Below are positions 1 to 8,474 of a stretch of DNA of 64,000 nucleotides, piece by piece. Each line of letters opens with the position of its first letter. Position 1 is the stretch's first letter. The position numbers and the translations under genes are program-made. Source of the DNA: Vagococcus carniphilus (lineage in GTDB: Bacteria > Bacillota > Bacilli > Lactobacillales > Vagococcaceae); NCBI RefSeq assembly GCF_014397115.1, contig NZ_CP060720.1, forward strand, positions 2,434,001 through 2,498,000, given 5' to 3'. The notes below the pieces were generated by a model. The model was not told the DNA's origin, searched no databases, and was given only the letters and a program-made list of their open reading frames with translations.

Positions 1-375
1 ACCAATGATACTATTCCTAAAATATGAATCAATGAACACCTGGACATTACTATCTTTATTATTTATAACTCCTAAAGGGGTTACAGCTCCTTTTTCTAGC
101 GATAAAAACTTATTTAAATCATTCTCAGAGCAAAAACTTAATGCTCTTGAAGTGATTAATTCTCTTAATTCTTTTAAATTGATATGTCTATCTTCCTTAA
201 CAACTATTAAGTAGTAATTTCTTTTTTTATCATCACGAATAAATAAATTTTTCGCAATTTTTTCAGAATTAGGCAGATTTAATGAATTCATTTCTTCAAT
301 TGTATAGATGGCAGGATGTTTAACCAATTCAAATTTAATACCTAATGCTTTTAACTTGTCTATTACATTATTCAT
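1..375 (-). CDS. ProX/PrdX-type prolyl-tRNA editing protein (partial, 3' end outside window)
   Basis: The family is a free-standing relative of the editing domain of prolyl-tRNA synthetase, which hydrolyses mischarged Ala-tRNA(Pro) in the cytoplasm. About 125 codons are visible before the window edge. They read MNNVIDKLKALGIKFELV, then HPAIYTIEEM, then KNLFIRDDKKRNYYLIVV with the conserved Lys of the family, and later GAVTPLGVINNKD. All of these match the ProX/YbaK fold. Start: ATG at 375-373, preceded by GGGAGGAG about eight bases upstream. The family assignment is strong. The exact substrate is inferred from the family. Confidence 0.9.
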   Translation of the reverse strand, partial: MNNVIDKLKALGIKFELVKHPAIYTIEEMNSLNLPNSEKIAKNLFIRDDKKRNYYLIVVKEDRHINLKELRELITSRALSFCSENDLNKFLSLEKGAVTPLGVINNKDSNVQVFIDSYFRNSIIG

Positions 376-473
376 ATAAATTCTCCTCCCAAAAAATAAT
401 TGTGTTAATCAAACATTATAAATAATTGAAATAAAACAAACAAATTTTATCAATAATAGTAGGAATAACTGAG

Positions 474-650
474 TTAAAAATATGATTCGTTTCTCCAAAT
501 TTCACCTCGACAATTATCAAATCCATTTTCTTAAAAAAACTTCTTTATTTTTTAAGCTTCAGTCAACTGGTGTTCATCGACTAAGCTCCCTATACCTTGT
601 TGTCGATATTCATCATGTACTATGATATCTCATGTTGTAGCCCTATACCA
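474..650 (-). pseudogene. Remnant of a GNAT N-acetyltransferase
   Basis: On the minus strand a single frame reads IIVHDEYRQQGIGSLVDE, a clear acetyl-CoA binding motif (R/Q-x-x-G-x-G), followed by ENGFDN, typical of the GNAT C-terminal segment. The frame contains stop codons before the motif, after it (552-554) and again before the final stop at 474-476. No start or N-terminal half can be found upstream; only broken pieces occur to about 790. It is a decayed gene with no likely function. The rest of the gap 376-959 shows no other coding signal. Confidence 0.6.
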
Positions 651-959
651 TATATATATCTAAAACCAATTAACCTATTATTTTCATTTCTTAACTACAC
701 TAGAAGTTACATCGTTCAAAAAGTAATGAATAGTCTGAACCCCTTCTATCCCAACTAATCCTTTATCTTAAACCTGAAACTCCTTCATCAAGGATGATAC
801 CGTTAATACTAATAGAAACATGACTTATAAACACACCTCGAAAAGTATTATTTTTTTCATTAACTATAAATTATTCAGGTAATTACTGGTTAACATAACT
901 GATAATTATACTAAATTAATTTATCAGTGATATAATATATTATACGAGGAGTGATTATC

Positions 960-1174
960 ATGGATAAAAAAATTATCAAAGGATTAGGATTTTTTTAATT
1001 TTAATAGCATGTATTATTCTTTTAAGTATGAATAATTTTATATTTCCAATAATAGAAGATGGATCAATAGACACTGGAGAATACTATTTAAGAATTTTTA
1101 TTAACGCACTAAGGTTTATAGTATTAGCAATTATTTCAAGTTCTATAGGTATTAAATTGTTATTTAAAGACTAG
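960..1174 (+). pseudogene. Small two-helix membrane protein, frameshifted in a T7 tract
   Basis: ATG at 960 follows AGGAG at 947-951, and a TATAAT hexamer lies at 931-936. The frame stops after MDKKIIKGLGFF because of a run of seven T (990-996). One extra T would give a continuous 71-residue protein ending at TAG 1172-1174: helix one around LILIACIILLSM, a short loop with IEDGSIDTGEYYLRIF, and helix two around LRFIVLAIISSSIGIKLLF. The family is not recognised. The break could be a true mutation, slippage-based switching, or a homopolymer sequencing error. Confidence 0.55.
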
Positions 1175-1610
1175 GTTAACATTGTAAAATTTAACCCAAG
1201 AAATTGATACATCAAGAATTCAAACTGCTACTTTGTAAATTCTTATTTTATTTTCTTAGTGAATTTTTATCACTTTCAATTAATCAAACTACCTCACCGA
1301 TCAAAATTTAGTTCTATCCGTTCAATCCATTGTCCACTCATCTTATCTAAAAAACTTAGAAACATCCTCTAACAATTCAATTTGTCAATCTTATTTTTGG
1401 TTTTGGCTACTTACTCCAGCATATGAATTTTATAATAATTCAATGCACAACTTAAATATCTTGTTCTGATTTACTTTAATTATAAAAAAATAAAACTAGT
1501 GATGAGTAATCAGCTTCTATGATTATTCACCACTAGTTTAACTCACAGTAATTAGTTTGCTTTTCAATTTCAATATAAGATGTTCTGTGTACACTAATCG
1601 TTTCAATTAG
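1174..1610. repeat. Direct repeat copy A (shared with 8475-8965)
   Basis: The stretch matches 8475-8965 in the same orientation. Positions 1261-1531 align to 8616-8886 at a constant offset of 7355 with only about ten differences seen by eye. The match continues on both sides with more divergence. Copy A lacks about 47 bp of copy B that form a hairpin. At 1560-1605 it encodes, on the minus strand, ISVHRTSYIEIEK, matching the C-terminus (VSVPKTSYIEVEK) of the anti-sigma gene that ends at 8912. Copy A is therefore a severed 3' end of such a gene plus its terminator. It fills most of the 1175-1721 gap; 1610-1721 shows nothing recognisable. Confidence 0.8.
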
Positions 1611-1721
1611 GAAAAAATTTGTTGAATCCCTTCTTCAAAAATAGTTTTCTTTTTTAGAAACCATAGTTGTTTCTATCTGCTTTAGCAAATACATTTCTGT
1701 AATATTTAGCTAATTCCTAGA

Positions 1722-3314
1722 TCACCTGCTTTTAAAAGCTAGGTAATACTTTTTAGCTGTTTTTCTAAAAACAATAATTCCATAAACAAATACTCCAATA
1801 CTTGCAATAATACTGGAGTAAAGAAGACTGGATAACCATGAATCTATATTGAAAAATTGTTTTAAACTTTGAGCAAAAATAAAACAGATAATTCCCATTA
1901 CAAAACTTCCTATAAGCACTCTAGTAATATTTGAACGAACATAATATAACGGCATTATTCTATATTTAGTTGTTAATCTCTTATAGGCTAATACCGTTAC
2001 TAAACCAAAAGAGATAACTGAAGCAATATTTGCTCCATAACCTTCTAAAAAGTAGATACAAGGTATTTGTAAAATTATCTTAGTAATAAGCCCAAAACCA
2101 AAGTATATTAAAGCCATTCGATGCTCTCCCAGTGATTGAATAATCGTAAACATTGCTGTAAATAATGAAAAGATTATCGCCGATAGAACTGCTATAACCA
2201 AATAATTTCCACCTTGTTTATCAGGTCCAAATATTAAGCGATAAGCTGGTTGAGATAAAATCATTAAACCAATGGACATAGGTAAGAGCATCATTAAAGT
2301 CATTCTTAAACTATCAGCAATCGCTCGTTCAAGTTCTTCTTGGTTTCGATTCCCAATTTCAGCAATTAAAGGTAACGATGCTCCACCAACTGACGCTGAT
2401 AAAGCAATAATTAATGCAGTTAATTTATTTGGATTAGCTGAGGATTGACTAAACAAGAATTCGATTCCTTTTAATGTAAATCCTCCCTTTAGGATTAGAA
2501 TTTCTTTTAACATTAATTGGTCGATTAACTGAGTTAATGTAATAGCAGAACCAATGATGACAAAAGGTATGGACTCCATAACGATTGAGCCAATTAATTG
2601 TTTCGTTGAGATTGGTAACTCAGGTAAACTACTTCTTAATTTTTCTTGATAAATCAACCGTCTTTTATAAACATAAATAATAAGGTATAGAAGAGCTAAC
2701 ATCCCTCCAATAAATGAAGCAAAAGTACTTAACTTAACAGCTTGAGCAATATTACCATGGTTGATTTGTAAAATAAAAAAGGTAAATCCTAAAATAAAAA
2801 TAATGCGACCTAATTGCTCTAAAACTTGAGATAGACTAAAAGGTTTTAAATCGTTATTTCCTTGAAAAAAGCCTCTAAAAACACTTAAAATAGGAATAAT
2901 TGCTAAAGATGGACAAAGTGAACGTATACATAAAATGGCATCTTCAATGTTACTAATGGGACTATTTTTTGCTAAAGTAGGAGCTAGTATATACATCATA
3001 ATAGCAGAGATAATTCCAGTAACAGTCATTAGTAATCCACTAACTTTTAAGACTTTAAGACTGGTTCTAAAATTATTCTTTCCATTATATTCTGCCACTT
3101 GTTTTGCAATAGCACTTGGAAATCCAGCTGTTCCTAACGTTAAAAATAATGCATAAGGTACATAGGCAACATTATATAAAGCTTGAGCCTCTAATCCATT
3201 TTGCTGACTTCCCATCATAGCTAACCAAGGGATAATATAAATAATACCTAATATTTTTGAGAATAAGTTAGCGAATGATAGCCAGAAAGTACCGATAACT
3301 AATTTTCTTTTCAT
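1722..3314 (-). CDS. Polysaccharide/lipid II flippase, MurJ/YtgP-like (MVF/MATE-like)
   Basis: A 530-residue integral membrane protein of the multidrug/oligosaccharidyl-lipid/polysaccharide flippase superfamily, which moves undecaprenyl-linked precursors across the membrane. It has about 14 hydrophobic helices. The N-terminus (KRKLVIGTFWLSFANLFSKI, then LGTAGFPSAIAKQVAEYN) is typical of YtgP/SpoVB-type proteins, and FRGFFQGNNDLKPFSLSQ matches the conserved helix-3/4 loop. Start ATG 3314-3312 has AAGGAG upstream. Length fits the family. It stands alone, without a polysaccharide operon. Whether it carries lipid II or a wall polymer cannot be told from sequence. Confidence 0.85.
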   Translation of the reverse strand: MKRKLVIGTFWLSFANLFSKILGIIYIIPWLAMMGSQQNGLEAQALYNVAYVPYALFLTLGTAGFPSAIAKQVAEYNGKNNFRTSLKVLKVSGLLMTVTGIISAIMMYILAPTLAKNSPISNIEDAILCIRSLCPSLAIIPILSVFRGFFQGNNDLKPFSLSQVLEQLGRIIFILGFTFFILQINHGNIAQAVKLSTFASFIGGMLALLYLIIYVYKRRLIYQEKLRSSLPELPISTKQLIGSIVMESIPFVIIGSAITLTQLIDQLMLKEILILKGGFTLKGIEFLFSQSSANPNKLTALIIALSASVGGASLPLIAEIGNRNQEELERAIADSLRMTLMMLLPMSIGLMILSQPAYRLIFGPDKQGGNYLVIAVLSAIIFSLFTAMFTIIQSLGEHRMALIYFGFGLITKIILQIPCIYFLEGYGANIASVISFGLVTVLAYKRLTTKYRIMPLYYVRSNITRVLIGSFVMGIICFIFAQSLKQFFNIDSWLSSLLYSSIIASIGVFVYGIIVFRKTAKKYYLAFKSR

Positions 3315-3540
3315 TTTTTTAAACTCCTTCTTAACTTTTTCACCTTATCAAAAGAAATCTAGATATTCAATGAATTAAAGAAAATTTTGGAAAGATTTAA
3401 AAAGATCAATTATTTTTGTTCTAAAACAGAAAATTCGCTCAGTTAAAGGTATTCTAGGTTCACATGTTTAGTGATTATACCAAGTTGAATATAAGGTATA
3501 ATTATATTAATAAAGACTGATTTATTTAGGAGGTTTCACT

Positions 3541-4011
3541 TTGAGTAAGATCATTCATAATACGGACAAATATTTTTCATTTCATGATTCTCTGATTACT
3601 AAATGCTATTTTGAGAATGGAAAATTAAACTTTGAGTTTGAATATGTTTCTTGTTGGCTTAATAACCAAGATGTTCCAGCAGTTTATACAAGTGAAGGAA
3701 ATCCTAAATTAATAATTGAGCTTGAATCTATGATTAGTTGGACTAATTGGGAAAAGCAAATAGATTATACAAAAAACTTTGAACTTCACCTTCAAGAAAT
3801 AGTTGGAATTGAATTTTTGTCGTTTAAGCAATTTGATGATTTAGGAAAAATTATTTTAGTTGGTGAAGATGTGGAATTTACTTTTAAACAATTTGAGATT
3901 ATCGTCATTCCTTCTAATTTATATTTTTATAGAAATCTATATAAAGATGAAATTCAAAAATTTCAATTAGAAGAAATGCCTAAGACCAATTTACAGGTAA
4001 ATTGGTCTTAG
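3541..4011 (+). CDS. Hypothetical immunity-like protein
   Basis: A 156-residue soluble acidic protein with no signal peptide or membrane segment. The start is TTG at 3541, supported by AGGAGGT at 3528-3534; a TATAAT box is at 3497-3502. The N-terminus has YFSFHDSLI, a 'HDS-x-I' pattern that recurs in small immunity-like proteins of Firmicutes, followed by alternating beta strands. The family is not firmly recognised. The stop codon lies inside a long perfect hairpin (3979-4012). Its setting in a decayed island with another orphan small protein (7975-8421) suggests a toxin-immunity cargo gene without its toxin. This is inference. Confidence 0.55.
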   Translation: MSKIIHNTDKYFSFHDSLITKCYFENGKLNFEFEYVSCWLNNQDVPAVYTSEGNPKLIIELESMISWTNWEKQIDYTKNFELHLQEIVGIEFLSFKQFDDLGKIILVGEDVEFTFKQFEIIVIPSNLYFYRNLYKDEIQKFQLEEMPKTNLQVNWS

Positions 4012-4012
4012 G
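3979..4012 (+). terminator. Perfect 16-bp stem overlapping the stop codon of the upstream gene
   Basis: Arms CCTAAGACCAATTTAC and its exact complement are separated by two bases. The stop codon of the 3541 gene is within the right arm. There is no T-run directly after it, so it may act as an RNA-stabilising or weak terminator hairpin. Confidence 0.55.
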
Positions 4013-4178
4013 TATTTAACGAGCTAGTTAACATGATTACATATTATAATACGCAACTTTATGATATTATTCTTTCTGTATATGTCTCCATTTAACCTCC
4101 ACTGGATAGGTTACACTTAGTTGAACAGAAAAGATAAGGTGTTTATACTTAATAAAAAACAGAGTAGGAGAACATCTA

Positions 4179-4469
4179 ATGGCAACTAACAGAAAACCAA
4201 GACGTACTTTCAAAGAATCCTTTAAGAAACAAATGGTTGAACTGCACAGATCAGGAAAGCCAAGAAAAGATATTCTTAGAGAATATGATTTAACACCATC
4301 AACCTTCGATAAATGGGTGAAACAATACAACCAATCAGGTTCATTCAAAGAGAAAGACAACCTAACTCCTGAAGAAAAAGAATTACGTGAGTTACGCAAA
4401 CTAAATAAAGAATTGATGATGGAAAATGATATTTTAAAGCAAGCGGCGCTGATATTCGGACGAAAGTAG
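4179..4469 (+). CDS. IS3-family transposase OrfA (DNA-binding)
   Basis: A 96-residue protein with a helix-turn-helix (RKDILREYDLTPSTFDKWVK) and a C-terminal leucine-rich coiled coil (LRELRKLNKELMMENDILKQ), the standard OrfA layout: it binds the IS ends and oligomerises. The orfB frame is open across its end, in the -1 position, so an OrfAB fusion transposase by programmed -1 frameshifting is likely, as in other IS3 elements. Confidence 0.92.
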   Translation: MATNRKPRRTFKESFKKQMVELHRSGKPRKDILREYDLTPSTFDKWVKQYNQSGSFKEKDNLTPEEKELRELRKLNKELMMENDILKQAALIFGRK

Positions 4470-4510
4470 AAGTTGTCAGAAAAAATAAAGATAAGTACAG
4501 TGTATCAGCG

Positions 4511-5308
4511 ATGTGTCGGAAATTAGAAGTTTCTCGAGGTGCTTATTACTATGAAATTAAAAAGAAAGAATTAGAAGCTGTTGTAGAGAAAGCCATTATT
4601 GATTCCTTTACAAGCAGCAGAAATTCCTATGGATCAAGAAGAATTAAAGATGATCTGAAAGATCAAGGATTAATTGTTTCAAGAAGAAGAATCAGACGAG
4701 TTATGTTGAAATTTAATTTTGTGTCAAGTTATACTACGCTAAAATTTAAACCTTTAGCAGCCAGTAAAAATGAGCAAAAAATTGAAAATGTCTTGTCCCG
4801 AGAGTTTGATAGAAACGAACCGATGGAAGCATTAGTCACAGACTTAACTTATGTTAAAGTTGGCAATAAGTGGCACTATGTTTGTTTCATTATAGACTTG
4901 TTTAACCGAGAAATAGTTGGTTATTCAAGTGGCCCTAATAAATCAGTAGACCTTGTTTTACAAGCTTTAGCAACAATAAATAGTTCTCTAGAAAGTGTCC
5001 AATTCTTTCATACAGACCGAGGAAAGGAATTTGACAACCAAAGTATTGATGAATTATTGGATGCGTTTCAAATCAAACGTTCTTTATCTCGTCCTGGTTG
5101 TCCCTATGATAACGCAGTGGCAGAAGCAACCTATCGAGCGTTTAAGATTGAGTTTATTTACCAACAATCTTTTGATTCTTTGTTTGAACTACAATATGAG
5201 TTAATGGATTATGTCAATTGGTGGAATAAATTTAGAAAGCATGGAAAATTAGGTTATTTATCACCTTTAAATTATCGTTTGGACTGGAAAATGAAGCAAG
5301 CTGTTTAA
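4511..5308 (+). CDS. IS3-family transposase OrfB (DDE catalytic domain)
   Basis: 265 residues from the first ATG. The rve integrase core shows the DDE triad in VTDLTYV, FHTDRGKEF and NAVAEATYRAFK, with an N-terminal HTH_21 segment (SRNSYGSRRIKDDL). The frame is open upstream to at least 4440, inside orfA, so the functional product is probably the OrfAB fusion rather than this ATG-initiated form. The catalytic region appears intact, so the element may be active. Confidence 0.92.
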   Translation: MCRKLEVSRGAYYYEIKKKELEAVVEKAIIDSFTSSRNSYGSRRIKDDLKDQGLIVSRRRIRRVMLKFNFVSSYTTLKFKPLAASKNEQKIENVLSREFDRNEPMEALVTDLTYVKVGNKWHYVCFIIDLFNREIVGYSSGPNKSVDLVLQALATINSSLESVQFFHTDRGKEFDNQSIDELLDAFQIKRSLSRPGCPYDNAVAEATYRAFKIEFIYQQSFDSLFELQYELMDYVNWWNKFRKHGKLGYLSPLNYRLDWKMKQAV

Positions 5309-5851
5309 CAGGAAGTAAAATAACTATTGGAACAAAATAAAGACCTTATAATTTTTGTATAGAAAAGTGTTGCCAATTCACACTATTACTTCTAAGATAA
5401 TTGTCAGAAAGAATACTGAACAAAATCCGATAAATACAGTAGATTCATTATTAGGATAACCAAAAATAAATGAAGATAAAAACATTAATAGACACAAAAT
5501 TCCTAACACAAGACAATAAGTTCCTCTGACTTTATTAGAAAAAGTAATGTATTCCTTTTTATTTTTTCTAAATAAAATTGACACATCATTCCAAGGGGTA
5601 TTAGGTGTAAACCTAGATAAACTTCCAAAGAGAAAAACTAAAGTAAAACCACCAAAAAGAAACCTCATTTTACTCACTCCTTTTGTTTAATTATAACATT
5701 TTACACGCGTTTTAATGATATGTTAGGTTATTGTACTAGAAGTTATACAAAGTTCCTACAAACGATTTGAGTCTAATTAGTACATTTTCATACAAATATT
5801 TCTAATTAATATTAATTATTCTTTACTTAAATATTGTTGAACTTCTTTAGG

Positions 5852-7178
5852 TTGCGTCAAGAATTATGTGTAAATGGAAAAAACCATTCTGTCGGTTAAG
5901 TTAAAACATTGATTCTAATGTATCTTGTATTTCTTTAAAACCTTTATGAATCCGACACAAAAATTTCTGATTATAGTTGTTGAATTGAGAAACTAAGAAT
6001 CTCTCTAGAGATTCTTCATTAGGGAATTGTTCTTTTCTTTTTGTATATTTCTTTAATTGTTTGTTAAAACCTTCAATCAAGTTAGTTGAATAAATGGTTC
6101 TTCTGATTGATGGAGGAAAATTATAAAAGGTTAATATAGCAGGATTCATGAGTAATTTAACTACTCGTGGATACTGCTTTTTCCATTTATCTATCATAAA
6201 ACTTATTTGATTCATAGCTTCTTCTTTTGAAGCTGCTTGATAAACCAATTTAAAATCATTACAGACTTCTTGTCGATCACTAACACGAACCTTATGAGCA
6301 ATATTTCTAGAGATATGGACACAACATTGTTGAAATTGAGCATTTGGATAAATACTATGGATACTATCGTCAATGCCGCTTAAACCATCAGTTACGACTA
6401 ATAAAACCTCTTCTAAACCACGGTCTTTTAGGTCTTGAAGTATTTCTTTCCAAACATACGAAGACTCAGTTGGAGCAATACTAAACCCAAGAACCTCTTT
6501 GGTCCCATCCAGTCGGATACCTATGACAATATATACAGCTTCTTTTGAGACAGTTTGTCTTTTTAAAGGAATGTGAGTAGCATCCATAAAAATGATTGAG
6601 TATTGGGATTCTAAGGACCTTTCTTTAAAAGCAACAACATCTTCAGATACTATTTGAGTGATATTGGAAATGGTTTGTGGTGTATAGTAATGACCATACA
6701 TTTTTTCAATCAACTCAGAGATTTCAGACATAGTGATTCCTTTTTGAAATAATTGGATAATGGTGGTTTCTAAAGAGTCGTTACTTCTTTTATAAGCAGG
6801 CAACGTTTGTTGAGAAAACTCTCCATTTCTATCTCTAGGAATTGCCAAATTTAATTCTCCATACTCTGTTTTAAATGAACGAGAATAATTCCCATTTCGG
6901 GAATTACCTGAATTAAAACCAGTGCGATCATATTTCTCATAATCAAGAAAAGCCGTTAATTCAGCTTGTAGCAGTGTATTGATAGCTAATTCTAGATGAC
7001 GACGGAATAAGTCATCCAAATCACCTTTATTGATTAGTGTTTCCATAATTTCTGTAGTAAAATTAGTCATGAGAAAGTCCTCCTATAAAATTTCGGTTGT
7101 GGTAACTTTAATTTTACAGAATGGACTTTCTTTTTATCTACCTAAAATTTCTATTTACACAAAATATTTTACGCTATC
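5852..7178 (-). mobile_element. IS256-family insertion sequence
   Basis: Ends read GCGTCAAGAATTATGTGTAA on the left and, inverted, GCGTAAAATATTTTGTGTAA on the right, an imperfect inverted repeat. The repeat CTTCTTTAGG is found at 5842-5851 and 7179-7188, which fits the 8-9 bp target duplication of this family with one or two chance matches. Exact outer ends are uncertain by about two bases. The insertion lies in the last codons of the 7788 gene. Confidence 0.88.
5901..7070 (-). CDS. IS256-family (Mutator-type) transposase
   Basis: 389 residues, full family length. The DDE residues sit in FMDATHI, VVTDGLSG and NLIEGFNKQLKKYTKRKEQF, and the C/H motif is CCVHISRN. It cuts and pastes the element by binding its terminal repeats. 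Start ATG 7070 is preceded by AGGAGG. No disruption is visible, so the copy may be active. Confidence 0.95.
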   Translation of the reverse strand: MTNFTTEIMETLINKGDLDDLFRRHLELAINTLLQAELTAFLDYEKYDRTGFNSGNSRNGNYSRSFKTEYGELNLAIPRDRNGEFSQQTLPAYKRSNDSLETTIIQLFQKGITMSEISELIEKMYGHYYTPQTISNITQIVSEDVVAFKERSLESQYSIIFMDATHIPLKRQTVSKEAVYIVIGIRLDGTKEVLGFSIAPTESSYVWKEILQDLKDRGLEEVLLVVTDGLSGIDDSIHSIYPNAQFQQCCVHISRNIAHKVRVSDRQEVCNDFKLVYQAASKEEAMNQISFMIDKWKKQYPRVVKLLMNPAILTFYNFPPSIRRTIYSTNLIEGFNKQLKKYTKRKEQFPNEESLERFLVSQFNNYNQKFLCRIHKGFKEIQDTLESMF

Positions 7179-7788
7179 CTTCTTTAGGAATAGAATCCCA
7201 AGAAATAAATTCTAGTTCATAAACATAATCATCTTTATATTCTATTTTTCCAAAATTCTTTCCTTTAGGTGATTGACCACCTTGAAAAGTTAAAAAAACT
7301 TTATTAGTAGTTTTACTATCAATAACTTCTATATTCTTATAGGCATCAGGAATTTTGAGGCTATCAGTCACTTCATTATACTTTAGACCATTGTTATAAG
7401 TTACATCTTCAGGGAGGACAGCGTACCCTGTATTAATTGTTGCAAATGGATTATATCTGTAATATTTAACAGTGCTAGTTATAGCATAAATATAACCACT
7501 TAAAAGCAAGATAATTAGTATAAATAAAGGAACTAAAATTTTATATTTTTTCTTTTTCTTATAGTCCATATTTAATTCTTTTACCATTTTTGAATCACCT
7601 CTCAATAGTTTATCAAGAGAGATATCTAATAAATCAGAAATATTTACAAGTAACTCAATATCAGGATAGTTTCTTTGTTGCTCCCAATTAGAAACGGCAG
7701 TTCTTGAAATATTTAACTGTTTTGCTAAGTCTTCTTGGGTTAGTTTTAATTCAATTCTTCTTTTTTTTATTTCACTTCCAATGTTCAC
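7174..7788 (-). CDS. Xre-type HTH regulator with membrane anchor and extracytoplasmic domain; C-terminus altered by IS256 insertion
   Basis: 204 residues. Residues 5-60 form an Xre helix-turn-helix (LTQEDLAKQLNISRTAVSNW), 75-80 a lysine cluster, 82-103 a transmembrane helix, and 104-204 an outside domain. Its C-terminal pattern (LTFQGGQSPKGK, YVYELEFISWDSIPKE) resembles YxeA/DUF1093 proteins, a tentative assignment. It looks like a one-component sensor linking an outside signal to DNA binding. The last residue and stop lie at the IS end. Without the IS the frame would continue VQQYLSKE and stop, so eight native residues are replaced by one. The fold is probably kept. Confidence 0.75.
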   Translation of the reverse strand: MNIGSEIKKRRIELKLTQEDLAKQLNISRTAVSNWEQQRNYPDIELLVNISDLLDISLDKLLRGDSKMVKELNMDYKKKKKYKILVPLFILIILLLSGYIYAITSTVKYYRYNPFATINTGYAVLPEDVTYNNGLKYNEVTDSLKIPDAYKNIEVIDSKTTNKVFLTFQGGQSPKGKNFGKIEYKDDYVYELEFISWDSIPKEG

Positions 7789-7974
7789 AGATAAACACCT
7801 CCCTTATATCTATAATTAAAAATGAGTCCTCTTATTTTAACAAGACAGTCGTTCTTAAATCAAAAAAATATGACAGTCAGAGATTCTGACATTATTGTAA
7901 ACAAAAGGTTTTTAGTACGTTTTAGTAAGTTTTATAAATACTTAAAAATATTATACAGTTTACATAACTCGTGA

Positions 7975-8421
7975 TTATACCAAGTTGTTTTTGTTTAAAC
8001 TAAAGAGAGTCATATCATTATCTTCAGCAGGTTCATAACCAAAAAAAATAGTAGCATTATTTAAATTAGTCATGATAGATAAAATATTACTACAAATATC
8101 GGCTAATACTAAATCATTTAAAATGGTCATATCTTTTTCAGAAAAATTAATAGTCAAATTACCATCTAAATCATCAAAAGAAATAACTATGATGGCTTTA
8201 CTTATTGTTGCTCCAATATAAATATCTTTTACTAAAATATTACCAGTATTTTGTTTATTAAAATATATTTCTAGGCTGTCAATGCTTTCAAATTTTACAT
8301 CTTTATTATTAATATAAAAATGAGAACTAAGTACATTTTTTTCTTTAAAATTGATCCACTTTAATAAAACAGAAATCTCTTTAGGAGATATATTATTAAA
8401 TATCAACTCATAACTTTCCAT
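7975..8421 (-). CDS. Hypothetical small protein, possible immunity protein
   Basis: 148 residues from ATG 8421-8419, chosen because AAGGAG lies at 8435-8430, eight bases upstream; a GTG three codons earlier overlaps that site. The protein is acidic and soluble, without signal peptide. C-terminal FFGYEPAEDNDMTLFSL is the most distinctive stretch. The family is not recognised. Its size, acidity and location in an island with another orphan small gene (3541-4011) suggest an immunity-type or cargo gene, but no toxin is present. Confidence 0.5.
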   Translation of the reverse strand: MESYELIFNNISPKEISVLLKWINFKEKNVLSSHFYINNKDVKFESIDSLEIYFNKQNTGNILVKDIYIGATISKAIIVISFDDLDGNLTINFSEKDMTILNDLVLADICSNILSIMTNLNNATIFFGYEPAEDNDMTLFSLNKNNLV

Positions 8422-8474
8422 GAAAACCACTCCTTATACTTAATAATATCATACCAACAATTAGTTACTTAACC

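Larger units (their letters stand above)
4103..5380 (+). mobile_element. IS3-family insertion sequence with 3-bp target duplication CAC
   Basis: The element is 1278 bp and carries overlapping orfA and orfB. Left end TGGATAGGTTACACTT and right end (inverted) TGAATTGGCAACACTT form imperfect terminal inverted repeats with the usual TG...CA termini; further matches ACA-AAA and ATAAGG lie inward. It is flanked by CAC at 4100-4102 and 5381-5383. The intact target duplication and the rebuildable interrupted gene point to a fairly recent insertion. Confidence 0.9.
4067..5677 (-). pseudogene. Small membrane protein gene interrupted by an IS3-family insertion
   Basis: The intact part (5677 down to 5381) encodes 99 residues with about three hydrophobic segments (RFLFGGFTLVFLFGSL, GTYCLVLGILCLLMFLSSFI, STVFIGFCSVFFLTII). 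The frame then enters the IS at 5380 and stops at once. Removing 4103-5380 and one copy of the CAC target duplication joins it in frame to EVKWRHIQKE and a TAA at 4067, giving a 109-residue ancestral protein. The start ATG 5677 is preceded by AGGAG. The family is not recognised. The truncated product may still be made. Confidence 0.75.

Noticed and set aside
1..214. Plus-strand open frame at the left edge
   Set aside because: It is the antisense of the ProX-type gene, which has family motifs and a good ribosome site on the minus strand.
2935..3156. Plus-strand frame within the flippase gene
   Set aside because: Antisense shadow of a conserved membrane protein; no ribosome site.
4067..4399. 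Minus-strand frame of 110 codons overlapping orfA of the IS3 element
   Set aside because: Antisense to the transposase. Only its last codons are meaningful: they are the severed end of the interrupted membrane gene.
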